DNA from: Nematostella vectensis | Taxonomy: Eukaryota; Cnidaria; Anthozoa; Actiniaria; Edwardsiidae | DNA: 64,000 bases | Assembly (NCBI RefSeq): GCF_932526225.1 | Contig: NC_064044.1 | Coordinates: forward strand, 10,116,050-10,180,049 | Direction: 5' to 3' | Shown here: in pieces, positions 1 through 11,964 of the stretch | How the letters are laid out: every line of letters starts with the position of its first letter | Numbering within the stretch: position 1 is the first letter of the stretch | Translations under genes and position numbers: made by a program | Notes under the pieces: model-generated | Told to the model about the DNA's origin: nothing | What the model saw: only the letters and a program-made list of their open reading frames with translations | The model's database searches: none

Positions 1-1542
1 CAACACGAATGTTTAATGGAAAGTCCAATTGTAAGATCTCTATCACGTTATTATGTTCGATAAGATCCGCCAAAGCCAGCAAGGCTTTATCTGGATGGAT
101 ACCAAGTGAATGTAACCTTAAACATCTCAGTGAAGTGTTTTGCTTGAGAACTGTTAGAATTTTTTGTATTATCCCGCTCACCAGGGAAAACTCAGCAAAA
201 AAGGTAAAAAGAGAGAGTTCTACAGTCCCCGTGTTCTTCGCTTCAGCAACACTCACATCAGAAACAGGTAGAGAACAAGTCCCGTGATGCACCGCGCCAG
301 GTTGGTAAGACAACCAATGGCACAGACCTGATACAACCCTTTTGTTTTTGTAAAAAGGGTTAAATATAACATATTTCGGGAGATAGAGGGCCACCTCAGG
401 GAGGATATCTTGATTTTGTCGGTTACACTCATCTAAAAATTCACAAATCCATCCAATTACAATAAAATACACCGTAGAAGATGGTACGCGATCCAAAACA
501 TTGCATCGATCCTGATTCTTGAGATCTTTCCATCCAGATTCCAACACTTTCCCGAGACACTTGACGGCAACACATGACCTATCTGGACCGATCATAGAAA
601 CGATATCATAGTGAAGAAACGTCCTTAGTACATCAGAATCAACATACCAGAAAACATCCTCATCACCTTGAGACAAACAACAAGCAAAATGCAATGCCGC
701 AAGATAATCCTGCAGTGATTTGTGCAAGAAGGAATACGAGACTTCCTGGCATCGGATTTTCTTGGACGCCTTGTTCTTTACTACAAATCCAATTTTTAAA
801 AGATCTCGAGGAAGGTCTTTTGCCGTAAAGGTCAACTTATCTTCCAAGAGTGCATCAAATGCGTACTTTCCTATTTTCAAAATTAGATCACGGTAGTGCC
901 CCCCTTCAATTTCCTTGTCATCCACTGACAAACCTTCTCTCTTGACAAACCTTTTGGCCAAGCAAAATATAAATTCTTTGTACAATGTCGTGATGTTGAG
1001 GCTTGGTGGAGATGTGAGAAATTCCTTATTGTCTTCTATGATCACACAAAGCATAGCAGCATGTAGAGGGTTACAAAGCAGCTCCCGTGTGTATCTCTCA
1101 CGAATAAGATGCAAAAGTTGATCTGGTACCCCACCAACAAATGATCTAAAGTAATCTAGAATTAGCTGCTCTCCACTGCTACTTTCAATCCCCTTTATCT
1201 CTAAACTCGCATCGAAACAGTTCTTTACCTCAGCTTGCATTCGATTTCTACGACTAGTCATGAGGATGAAGCTCTGTGGCAGAGCCTTTTTGCATAGGAT
1301 TTTGTGAAGAGCTTTCTCAGAAGTGTTAAGCTCGTCATAACCATCAATGACCAGGGCGACTCTTTTTTCGTTGTTGCATATGTATTCGATGATTCGCTCC
1401 TTATCCTCGCCTGCGTAATTTTCAGGGATCTCTTGTCGCAAGATATCTTTCCAGTCTTCAGTATCGACGATCTCACGGCATTTCAGCAGCAGGACAATTT
1501 CGACTTCAGCAGGGAAAGGACTGGTTGAGTTGCTGGAATGTT
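1..1542 (-). CDS. NLR coding exon 3: NACHT core and start of LRR region
   Basis: The minus strand is open without interruption from the acceptor TCTTTGTCAG at 1,543 to the window edge, 514 codons. It starts with EIVLLLKCREI, continues with the Walker B strand VALVIDGYDELN and a sensor-like segment SFILMTSRRNRMQ, then the helical NACHT-associated region containing YSFLHKSLQDYLAALHFA. The final part, NTSLRCLRLHSLGIHPDKAL followed by EHNNVIEILQL, has leucine-rich repeat spacing. The gene continues beyond position 1. Confidence 0.86.
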
Positions 1543-4500
1543 CTGACAAAGAGAATAAAATAAAGTATCACCATAAAGCTATCAAATTCTGTGGGATCCA
1601 AATAAGTATACATCTCTTATTTGAGATGGAAACATTTTGAGATAAACATGTTTCCGTATTCAAAGAGCACTCACACTTATTTTTGGTCGCGTAGCTATTT
1701 TGGATAAAAGGACTAAAAACTATCAAAAGGCAAGGGCCTTGCCAAGACGTGGATACAATGGATCACTTTTGTGATAACAATGCAGCATGTAGTCCCCTCA
1801 CAAGCAGTTGTATTTGATTGTTTCGGTCGAATCAACAACTTTATCCCCTATAAAATCTATAAGTTGCAATGAGATATAAAAATTAATTAATTATATGTGA
1901 AGGGACTGGCTACCGAAAAACTAAAAAAAATTAATAAGAGAGGATTAACCAGCAGGCCTGAACACAGGATTTACGTTTGTTTGTTTGTTTTTTTTTTGGG
2001 GGGGGAGGGGGAGGGGAAATCCAAAAAGGACATGAGTTTTACGGAGAGGGAGGGGGGGGGGGCTGTTTTAATCTGACCATCTGACCCCCGAAAGAACAGA
2101 GATTGACTATTTATGACATTGCAGTAACTCCATGGGACGCTTATTATCGGATTTGGCTACAAAAATGTTTGACTTTATGACACAACATAAAGACCTAGAA
2201 TACACTTTTCATCTAATGCGCTTATTCTTTATAGTTTTGTCTACAGATAGCATGTCTATTGCGAACCGGAAGTGGACTTTACGCCATTGTGTGTGTGGGG
2301 GCGGGGAGCTGCACCCCCCTGGTTGCGTGCCTAGCTAGACTAAGCGTTATCATGTAATATTGTTTTAGTCGGTACTAATACACACACAAAATACATACAC
2401 ACACAAAAAAAGAACCACCACATACAAGCTAGTCTGTAAAACGTTCGTTTTGATTGCTAAGGTAAAAAAATATGATATTAAGAAAGCCTTGATTAGTTAG
2501 GTTTACATTTGAGTCAACACACACGGCAACGCACACACACACAAGTCTTGTTCGTAGGCTTTGCATATCCACGACTAAAAAATAAATTATAATAAAGAAG
2601 GAGGGGTCGAGTGGAAGTAGGAAAGACTGCATTAAAAAGTCTGTGAGGGGTAGTCCCAGAATCCCACGTCTGCAATGTCCCGTTTCATTAATTAACATAA
2701 TGTCAAACAAACTAAAATACTTACTGCAGGAATTTGATGATTTGATGAATGACAAAATAATCTTGTAAATGAAACATAGATGAAGTTTAAATACCTGTGC
2801 TAGAAAAACAAGGTCCTTCTTCGCCACTGCTTGAATCATCTAAAAAAGAATAATGCTGTCATGGGTATGGTGCAATTATAAAACGAGATCTGGCATTTAA
2901 CTCTGTTTCGTAAGTACCTTCCATGGTTACTTTTACACTAACAGGATACATACTTTCACAAGCAAACAAAATCAAGCTGTTTCTCATTTTACCAGAACTG
3001 TAAAAACAGAAAAACTTAAGATACCTGAGTTAAAAAAAATATCATATTCATCTTCGCTGATGCTTGAATTAGACATATCGCAATAATAATGTCATTGTGA
3101 GAATGGTGACATTAATAAACCAAAAACTCTGTGAGCCAACTCGTGAATGCAGATGTATTTTCTACTTACTTTTTTGTGTGCATAAAATTTATACAGGATA
3201 CTGAACAAAGTATCAAGTATGAACAAACCCAAAATTTGAGAATACATAAAAATGTCCTTTTTCTTTATTTCTTTTCGATATAATGACACACCAATTACAG
3301 TATTATCAACTATCATTATAAAAAGTGAAACAAAAAATTCAGTGGGGATCGAACTCTGGTCAACCTAAAATGTGTCTTTTAGTCGTAAAATAATGTTATA
3401 CCATGCTGTGTGCGCTCTAAAATAAAAGCATTTTCATCACTATGCGACAATAATTTATGCAAATGCTTTTGATTATGGATGGCGCAAATTTAAAAACTTT
3501 CACCGTAAACGCTTTTAAAGTGCGCGTAACACAAGAGTTTTTATTTATAGTTTGAGTCATCCTCGGGGACCCAAGGGTGTCGCGGAGGTCAGTGCTCGCC
3601 TCCGCTGATCTCTGCGACACCCTGGGTCCCTGGAGATGAGTTTGAGTAACCATGGTACATTAATTTTGAATCGTTCCTTATGATTCCTTATTTTTTCAAG
3701 CGTTTCTTTTTATTTCTCTTTGTTTGCATCTCATGGTAAAAATAATGTAGAACACTAAACAAATGTCTCCTGTCTAATCCAGACAATTGAAGAGACGACT
3801 TAATAGTACACCTGCACAAAATGTCAAACTTAATTCTGTGACCGTTTCGAGATTAAAAGCAGTACTTATTAGCTTTCTACTTTTTTTTTCAATGCTTTGA
3901 GAAAAAAGGAGCTGGCAAAAACCAGCTATCGCTTGCAGCCGGCTGCTATATTAAACCCTGGATTATAATTGCAACATTGAGCCTGGGGATGGGAGGAGCA
4001 TTCCATTTTATAGCGGAACCTCAAAAACAATATACCCAGTGTGATTTTCATTTCCGAATAAAATAAGCGGCCATTTAATACTCATTTTAATAATAATCAG
4101 TGATTAAATCAGATGTTTATTTCTGCTCAGTAGCCTACCTTGTAAAGATTACCTGAAATTACTTCTAAAACTAATATATATTTGTTTAGTTTAAAATAAA
4201 CGTCCCATGTTTTATTCAAGACTACTTCCAGTCCAAAACTGCTTTGGGTGTAAGTTACAAAAACTGACAAATTTGCTGTTACTTTCAGAATTCCTAGGTT
4301 TTCATACATCCATTGACATATATTTTATTTGTCTATTAACCCATTGACTCCTGGCTTTTTTGGAGCCGATTTTACAAAAAACAGACTGAAAACAGATACC
4401 TTCCCCCTATTCTGAGTTTTATACAGCCCGTCAAAGTCAAACACAGCTGCACCTAGTCAGCGGTATCTAAGCTTTCCAACAGTGCTTCGCGGTCCCCACT

Positions 4501-7500
4501 TTTAATCCCTCGTCATTGTGCTGAAGCCAGCACAAGTTGATGGTTGCTTGTACTTTTCATCAAAAATACAGCTATGAGCAAATGAGGAGAGTGTCTCAGG
4601 ACATCATGAAGTCTTTGGGGCATAATTGAGTGCTTTGCTTATGTATATTTGCAAGCAAAGGTGGATTCATGATGATTTTTTCTTGTTTGGCTTTGCCTGG
4701 ATAAGAAAATAATTTTCTAATGAATCACCACAGCTCTCCTAAATGCTGTCTTTTCTGAAACCAAATTGATCCCAAAATTGTTTGGACTGCTATTCTGGGT
4801 CTGTATGACCTGTAATTGATTTGTTTGGCTTCGGGGTGAAAAGACTTATAAAAAACCATCTGACTTTGGGGAGAGGAGTGTTGACTGGCCCTCCCCTCGT
4901 GAATATTTCCCTGGATCTCCCAGAATGCTTTTCAATCCGTAAAGGCATCTTCGTGGTTTTACAAGCCTTCAAGGAGTGGACATTGTGTTTTGAGGCCATG
5001 GAAATGAACCTGGAGGATCAGAATAAAGGTATCTATTTGTGTCTTGAGCTGTGTTTGCTGATCTCTCTCCCTTGTGTGGTATTTTGAGCGTTTTATTGAG
5101 AGGGGTGATTCTGTTTTTCTCTCCTTGTTCGATTTGAGATTTGTCAAAGAACCTGTGCTGTTATTTGGCTTAAGAGTAGATGCCAACACCTTGGTTGGAT
5201 GCATATCTGCAAGACTATTTATCCCTTAGACTGATGCCCGAGTATCTTCATCTTGTTGTGTTTATTTTGCATTTATGAATTTTTTGGGTTGTGGGTACTT
5301 CCCAAAGCCGGTACAGGCCGGTTGAGGGGCCAATGTGTTTACCACACACCCTAAAAAATCATGCTTGCCTCACTGCCTGAGAACAATGCCTTTTTCGCAA
5401 GCTTAGGTGCATACAACAGTGTAGGCAAATTCTGCTTGATAGGCAAACAAGCCTCCTTTAAGTTATGGCTGATATTCTAACAGATAATTTTTATGTTAAA
5501 ACCATTGGGAAACCACAGGGAGCCCAAATTCTATAAAAATATTTGCCTTTATAAATTCAAAGCAGCAGTGTCAACCCACTTTTGGTACTTTCCCTGTATA
5601 TACACTGTTAAAGTAATCTTATTACAAAACCTTACCTGAATCTAATGTTTTCGTGGGCATTTTTTTCTAAAAAAGCTATGCATATCATCCCTATCAATGA
5701 GTCCAGTCGAGTCCAAGTAAAAAAAATTCTATTTTCTAGGTTAAAGATATTCACTTGCTAGAAATGGCATATATGTGATCCAATCCACTGGTGTATGTCA
5801 CAGCACAAGTCTAAAAGGTCTAGTTATTTTGATTAAAATCTAGGGGTGATTGATTAACCCATTGACTCCTGGCTTTTTTGGAGCTGAATTTACAAAAAAC
5901 AGACTGAAAACAGATACCTCCCCCCTATTCTGAGTTTTATACAGCCCGTCAAAGTCAAACACAGCTGCACCTAGTCAGAGGTATCCAAGCTTTCCAACAG
6001 TGCTTCGCGGTCCCCACTTTTAATCCCTCGTCATTGTGCTGAAGCCAGCACAAGTTGATGGTTGCTTGTACTTTTCATCAAAAATACAGCTATGAGCAAA
6101 TGAGGAGAGTGTCTCAGGACATCATGAAGTCTTTTGGGGCATAATTGAGTGCTTTGCTTATGTATATTTGCAAGCAAAGGTGGATTCATGATGATTTTTT
6201 CTTGTTTGGCTTTGCCTGGATGAGAAAAACATTTTCTAATGAATCACCACAGCTCTCCTAAATGCTGTCTTTTCTGAAACCAAATTGATCCCAAAATTGT
6301 TTGGACTGCTATTCCGGATCTGTATGACCTGCAATTGATTTGTTTGGCTTCGGGGTGAAAAGACTTATAAATAACCATCTGACTTTGGGGAGAGGAGTGT
6401 TGACTGGCCCTCCCCTCGTGAATTTTCCCATGGATCTCCCAGAATGCTTTTCAATCCGTAAAGGCATCTTCGTGGTTTTACAAGCCTTCAAGGAGTGGAC
6501 ATTGTGTTTTGAGGCCATGGAAATGAACCTGGAGGATCAGAATAAAGGTATCTATTTGTGTCTTGAGCTCTGTTTGCTGATCTCTCTCCCTTGTGTGGTA
6601 TTTTCAGCGTTTTATCGAGAGGGGTGATTCTGTTTTTCTCTCCTTGTTCGATTTGAGATTTGTCAAAGAACCTGTGCTATTATTTGGCTTAAGAGTAGAT
6701 GCCAACACCTTGGTTGGATGCATATCTGCAAGACTATTTATCCCTTAGACTGATGCCCGAATATCTTCATCTTGTTGTGTTTATTTTGCATTTATGAATT
6801 TTTTGGGTTGTGGGTACTTCCCAAAGCCGGTACAGGCCGGTTGAGGGGTCAATGTGTTTACCACACACCCTAAAAAATCATGCTTGCCTCACTGCCTGAG
6901 AACAATGCCTTTTTCGCAAGCTTAGGTGCATACAACAGTGTAGGCAAATTCTGCTTGAAAGACAAACAAGCCTCCTTTAAGTTATGGCTGATATTCTAAC
7001 AGATAATTTTTATGTTAAAACCATTGGGAAACCACAGGGAGCCCAAATTCTATAAAAATATTTGCCTTTATAAATTCAAAGCAGCAGTGTCAACCCACTT
7101 TTGGTACTTTTCCTGTATATTCACTGTTAAAGTAATCTTATCACAAAACCTTACCTGAATCTAATGTTTTGTTGGGCATTTTTTTCTAAAAAAGCTATGC
7201 ATATCATCCCTATCAATGAGTCCAGTCGAGTCCAAGTAAAAAAAATTCTATTTTCTAGGTTAAAGATATTCACTTGCTAGAAATGGCATATATGTGATCC
7301 AATCCACTGGTGTATGTCACAGCACAAGTCTAAAAGGTCTAGTTATTTTGATTAAAATCTAGGGGTGGTTGATTAACCCATTGACTCCTGGCTTTTTTGG
7401 AGCTGATTTTACAAAAAACAGACTGAAAACAGATACCTCCCCCCTATTCTGAGTTTTATACAGCCCGTCAAAGTCAAACACAGCTGCACCTAGTCAGAGG

Positions 7501-10500
7501 TATCCAAGCTTTCCAACAGTGGGTCGCGGTCCCCACTTTTAATCCCTCGTCATTGTGCTGAAGCCAGCACAAGTTGATGGTTGCTTGTACTTTTCATCAA
7601 AAATACAGCTATGAGCAAATGAGGAGAGTGTCTCAGGACATCATGAAGTCTTTGGGGCATAATTGAGTGCTTTGCTTATGTATATTTGCAAGCAAAGGTG
7701 GATTCATGATGATTTTTTCTTGTTTGGCTTTGCCTGGATGAGAAAATAATTTTCTAATGAATCACCACAGCTCTCCTAAATGCTGTCTTTTCTGAAACCA
7801 AATTGATCCCAAAATTGTTTGGACTGCTATTCTGGGTCTGTATGACCTGTAATTGATTTGTTTGGCTTCGGGGTGAAAAGACTTATAAAAAACCATCTGA
7901 CTTTGGGGAGAGGAGTGTTGACTGGCCCTCCCCTCGTGAATATTTCCCTGGATCTCCCAGGATGCTTTTCAATCCGTAAAGGCATCTTCGTGGTTTTACA
8001 AGCCTTCAAGGAGTGGACATTGTGTTTTGAGGCCATGGAAATGAACCTGGAGGATCAGAATAAAGGTATCTATTTGTGTCTTGAGCTGTGTTTGCTGATC
8101 TCTCTCCCTTGTGTGGTATTTTGAGCGTTTTATCGAGAGGGGTGATTCTGTTTTTCTCTCCTTGTTCGATTTGAGATTTGTCAAAGAACCTGTGCTATTA
8201 TTTGGCTTAAGAGTAGATGCCAACACCTTGGTTGGATGCATATCTGCAAGACTATTTATCCCTTAGACTGATGCCCGAGTATCTTCATCTTGTTGTGTTT
8301 ATTTTGCATTTATGAATTTTTTGGGTTGTGGGTACTTCCCAAAGCCGGTACAGGCCGGTTGAGGGTGTCAATGTGTTTACCACACACCCTAAAAAATCAT
8401 GCTTGCCTCACTGCCTGAAAACAATGCCTTTTTCGCAAGCTTAGGTGCATACAACAGTGTAGGCAAATTCTGCTTGAAAGACAAACAAGCCTCCTTTAAG
8501 TTATGGCTGATATTCTAACAGGTAATTTTTATGTTAAAACCATTGGGAAACCACAGGGAGCCCAAATTCTATAAAAATATTTGCCTTTATAAATTCAAAG
8601 CAGCAGTGTCAACCCACTTTTGGTACTTTTCCTGTATATTCACTGTTAAAGTAATCTTATCACAAAACCTTACCTGAATCTAATGTTTTGTTGGGCATTT
8701 TTTTCTAAAAAAGCTATGCATATCATCCCTATCAATGAGTCCAGTCGAGTCCAAGTAAAAAAAATTCTATTTTCTAGGTTAAAGATATTCACTTGCTAGA
8801 AATGGCATATATGTGATCCAATCCACTGGTGTATGTCACAGCACAAGTCTAAAAGGTCTAGTTATTTTGATTAAAATCTAGGGGTGGTTGATTAACCCAT
8901 TGACTCCTGGCTTTTTTGGAGCTGATTTTACAAAAAACAGACTGAAAACAGATACCTCCCCCCTATTCTGAGTTTTATACAGCCCGTCAAAGTCAAACAC
9001 AGCTGCACCTAGTCAGAGGTATCCAAGCTTTCCAACAGTGCGCGGTCTTCGCGGTCCCCACTTTTAATCCCTCGTCATTGTGCTGAAGCCAGCACAAGTT
9101 GATGGTTGCTTGTACTTTTCATCAAAAATACAGCTATGAGCAAATGAGGAGAGTGTCTCAGGACATCATGAAGTCTTTGGGGCATAATTGAGTGCTTTGC
9201 TTATGTATATTTGCAAGCAAAGGTGGATTCATGATGATTTTTTCTTGTTTGGCTTTGCCTGGATGAGAAAATAATTTTCTAATGAATCACCACAGCTCTC
9301 CTAAATGCTGTCTTTTCTGAAACCAAATTGATCCCAAAATTGTTTGGACTGCTATTCTGGGTCTGTATGACCTGCAATTGATTTGTTTGGCTTCGGGGTG
9401 AAAAGACTTATAAAAAACCATCTGACTTTGGGGAGAGGAGTGTTGACTGGCCCTCCCCTCGTGAACATTTCCCTGGATCTCCCAGGATGCTTTTCAATCC
9501 GTAAAGGCATCTTCGTGGTTTTACAAGCCTTCAAGGAGTGGACATTGTGTTTTGAGGCCATGGAAATGAACCTGGAGGATCAGAATAAAGGTATCTATTT
9601 GTGTCTTGAGCTGTGTTTGCTGATCTCTCTCCCTTGTGTGGTATTTTGAGCGTTTTATTGAGAGGGGTGATTCTGCTTTTCTCTCCTTGTTCGATTTGAG
9701 ATTTGTCAAAGAACCTGTGCTGTTATTTGGCTTAAGAGTAGATGCCAACACCTTGGTTGGATGCATATCTGCAAGACTATTTATCCCTTAGACTGATGCC
9801 TGAGTATCTTCATCTTGTTGTGTTTATTTTGCATTTATGAATTTTTTGGGTTGTGAGTACTTCCCAAAGCCGGTACAGGCCGGTTGAGGGGTCAATGTGT
9901 TTAGCAGATTTTGTTAAATGTTGAAAAAACTAGTTTATGTATTTCCAGATCAAAATAATCAGAAAATCTCTATGCTAAAATTGGTAGCTTTAGCAAATCA
10001 GGGCAAAAAACTTCATATATCGACAATTCTATTTTTACCACAGAATTGTAATTACACTACAAGACAAAAGGAGATTTGCACTAAAAGATCATGTGACTGT
10101 TTGGGTGGCAAACTAGCACACACTCCTAGGCTTTTAGTGGCAAAATAACAGCAACAAAAAGCAACTTACTTAGTGATTACAAATAGAGCCAGAGTAATTG
10201 TTTTTTTTTTATCTGAAATTGTCTATTTCATTTAAAGATTTTATCCTTTTTAGCATTCTCCGGCATGAAGGGCAAAGTCAGTTCTGTGTATATTTTGGCT
10301 TGCATTTGCCACCGAAGAGGTCACATAATGCACATAACTACAAAAAATGCAGTGAAATACAGTATAGAGGTATTTTTGTGGAATTATTGAAAACTACACT
10401 CGCAAAAACAGGTCAATGGTGTTAAACTGTATGTTGCAGGAAGAAAAAATAATCAGAAATTGTAAACAGAACTTACCAGTTTGTTCACACCTCTGGACAC

Positions 10501-11964
10501 TAAGGGCCCAGGAGTTGACAAGCTTTTTACACAAGGTTGTCTTCCCAACACCTGGGTTCCCCTCAAGAAGCACCCTTTTCATACGCTTTTTTGTTTTTGA
10601 CTTAAACAAGTCATTAATCTTTACATTCTCACTGATGGTAGGTTCTTTAAACAGCTTTTTCAGGGTGAACATGGGGTCTGACTCAATCCATGGCAGAGGA
10701 GTGATGTCTGTGGTACCCCCAGTTGAGTATTCCTCTATGAGGAAATCTACCCACTTCTTGATGGCTGCAATAGATAAGGTGTTTCAAGCCTGTGATCAGT
10801 ATTTTCAATCATTATCTCTATCTTTATCATCCAGGTCTTTTAACAAGTGCCCCAAAGGTGTGCTGTGGGCCTGATCTTATGGTTTGTGGGTGTGTCTGGC
10901 GAGGGGGTGCCAACTTATATGGAAGAAATGAAAAAAAAGTATAAACACACAGCTGCAGTTTTTAAAAATCCTTGATTTGAATAGGTGCTTTTCTAATATT
11001 TTGCAGCATAGAAGGGGTGCTAATTGGAAGTGACACACTACAAAGAGCATTTATGGTAAGTATATTAGGTGATTTTAAATCCACAAAATATTCATAGAGT
11101 TAATGGTTCACCTTTTTCTTGCTTGACCAATTCTTCATGTTCAGCTGCTGCCTTGTCTCTTTCAGCGTCCTTTTTAATTGCCTGGATTCCTTTTTGTAAG
11201 TTCTGGAAATGCTGGCAAACATCTTGGAAACCCTTGGCAACATTCTGGTCAATACCCTGTACTTTCTCATGAACGCTCTGGACTTGCTGGCCAACATCTT
11301 TGAAACCCTTGGCAACATGCTGGCCAACATCTTGCACTGAACTTTGAACTTTGCTCACTTCCTGCAGTATGTCGACATCAGATTCTCTCCAGTCCTTTAG
11401 CAATCTTACATAGGCTGTCTCACCTGGGCGTGTTTTCAGATCATGGATATCACTTGCGCTGACACCAAGTGCAACTAATGCGGCAGAGATCTCCTTCCAG
11501 TATTTCTCAAACTGAGCGTCATCAATGGATGCATGAGTGGCATGTGCATAGAGATTGTTTCTGCAGTACTTGATTCTCGCAAGGTGTGCTTCTGGTGATG
11601 TGTCACCTGCAGCTGGAAGTGCATCCCATCCGGTTATAGGAGGAGTCAGTCCACAGATGTTTCTCAGAAGAATGAAGAGAAGGGTAACGTCAAAGTCATG
11701 TGACGTGGGTGGGTGGGAGCCATGCTTGGGGTACAGCGTGTTCCACTGGGTGTTGTTGATAACTGGCTTCCTCCCTCTTGGTGGCCTCCACAGGTTATGG
11801 AGAACTCCATGGTTTACAGGATCATTCAAGACAGTAGTCAGGTTTGAAGGAGGGTGGATGGAGTCAAACTTCTTTCGCAGTCCGGAACTCCCACCATCAA
11901 CAAGCAATCGACAGAGCTTTAAAAAGTTCTCTGCATGTTTTTCAGCAGAGGACATTTCAAGGAC
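1..11964 (-). CDS. HEPN-NACHT NOD-like receptor gene, 3' end outside window
   Basis: Three exons are visible: 11,112-11,964 (ATG at 11,953-11,955), 10,477-10,764 and 1-1,542. Exon 1 ends AAAAAG before GTGAAC, exon 2 starts after TTGCAG and ends ACTG before GTAAGT, exon 3 starts after TTTGTCAG. Every junction is phase 1 and the joined frame is open for about 891 codons. The domain order is DZIP3-type HEPN (about residues 30-170, RNNLYAH at 132-138), a coiled coil (about 195-275), then NACHT with Walker A GNPGVGKTT near 350 and Walker B ALVIDGYDEL near 442. The last residues look like the first leucine-rich repeats. Known for the family: NACHT proteins are STAND ATPases that oligomerise on sensing a signal, often in innate immunity. 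A role as a cytosolic immune sensor is inferred. An upstream 5'UTR exon is expected because an acceptor, not a promoter, precedes the ATG exon by 9 nt. Confidence 0.85.
2795..2839 (-). CDS. Possible 45-nt cassette exon in NLR intron 2
   Basis: CTTTTTTAG precedes and GTATTT follows a 45-nt segment that reads DSSSGEEGPCFSST in phase 1/phase 1. It would insert 15 residues between exons 2 and 3 without changing frame. A diverged second copy lies at about 3,025-3,075 with a good donor (CTCAG/GTATCT) but no AG at the matching acceptor position. Acidic serine-rich content and length are not diagnostic; this is a hypothesis from splice signals only. Confidence 0.3.
3552..3640. repeat. Imperfect hairpin (foldback element)
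   Basis: Arms of about 35 nt, each with a GGGACCC...GGGTGTCGC core (inverted as GCGACACCC...GGGTCCC), flank a short GC-rich loop. It is far more GC-rich than its surroundings and looks like a small foldback element. Confidence 0.6.
3901..3960. repeat. Partial copy of a small MITE family
   Basis: The stretch from GAAAAAAGGAGCTGGCAAA to AAACCCTG resembles the right half of the complete element at 46,915-47,066. The left terminus is missing here. Confidence 0.5.
4335..5341. mobile_element. Inverted-repeat element, array copy 1
   Basis: The left end reads TTAACCCATTGACTCCTGGC and the right end is its imperfect inverse (GGCCGGTTGAGGGGCCAATG then TGTTTA). The element is about 1.0 kb. Open frames of 88 and 81 codons on opposite strands recur in most copies but resemble no transposase I know, so the element looks non-autonomous. 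Confidence 0.65.
5853..6860. mobile_element. Inverted-repeat element, array copy 2
   Basis: Near-identical to copy 1, starting 1,518 bp later with the same termini. One of its frames is altered at the former stop (TTTTGAGCG to TTTTCAGCG), showing that the reading frame is not strictly maintained. Confidence 0.65.
7372..8379. mobile_element. Inverted-repeat element, array copy 3
   Basis: Near-identical to the other copies; it starts 1,519 bp after copy 2 and has a one-base insertion in the right inverted repeat (GAGGGTGTCAATG). Confidence 0.65.
8891..9903. mobile_element. Inverted-repeat element, array copy 4
   Basis: The last copy starts 1,519 bp after copy 3 and ends exactly at the right inverted repeat (GTCAATGTGTTTA), after which unrelated DNA follows instead of the spacer. 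Confidence 0.65.
10477..10764 (-). CDS. NLR coding exon 2: NACHT Walker A
   Basis: This 288-nt exon has symmetrical phase 1 boundaries (TTGCAG acceptor, ACTG/GTAAGT donor). It encodes a linker followed by RVLLEGNPGVGKTTLCKKLV, a complete P-loop with the Lys-Thr pair that binds ATP. It joins in frame to the NACHT exon 8.9 kb downstream. Confidence 0.88.
11112..11964 (-). CDS. NLR coding exon 1: HEPN domain and coiled coil
   Basis: The exon opens after TATTTGTAG with nine noncoding bases before ATG, and ends at G before GTGAACC. It encodes 281 codons plus one base. The segment containing LLFILLRNICGL, then RIKYCRNNLYAHATHA, matches the DZIP3/hRUL138-type HEPN fold; the Rx4-6H pattern is the RNase motif of many HEPN proteins. 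It is followed by a helical region in which VAKGF(K/Q)DV occurs twice 25 residues apart (214-221 and 239-246), predicting a coiled coil. Whether the HEPN domain cuts RNA or only mediates protein contact cannot be told from sequence. Confidence 0.85.

Larger units (their letters stand above)
4335..9903. repeat. Tandem array: four elements, three 511-bp spacers
   Basis: Elements alternate with spacers at 5,342-5,852, 6,861-7,371 and 8,380-8,890. The spacers are as similar to one another as the elements are, so the 1.52-kb element-plus-spacer unit was amplified recently. The array fills most of NLR intron 2 and begins and ends with an element terminus. Confidence 0.85.

Noticed and set aside
4790-9766. 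Recurrent 69-95-codon ORFs in the tandem array
   Set aside because: Conserved only because the copies are nearly identical DNA; one copy changes the stop and no family is recognised.
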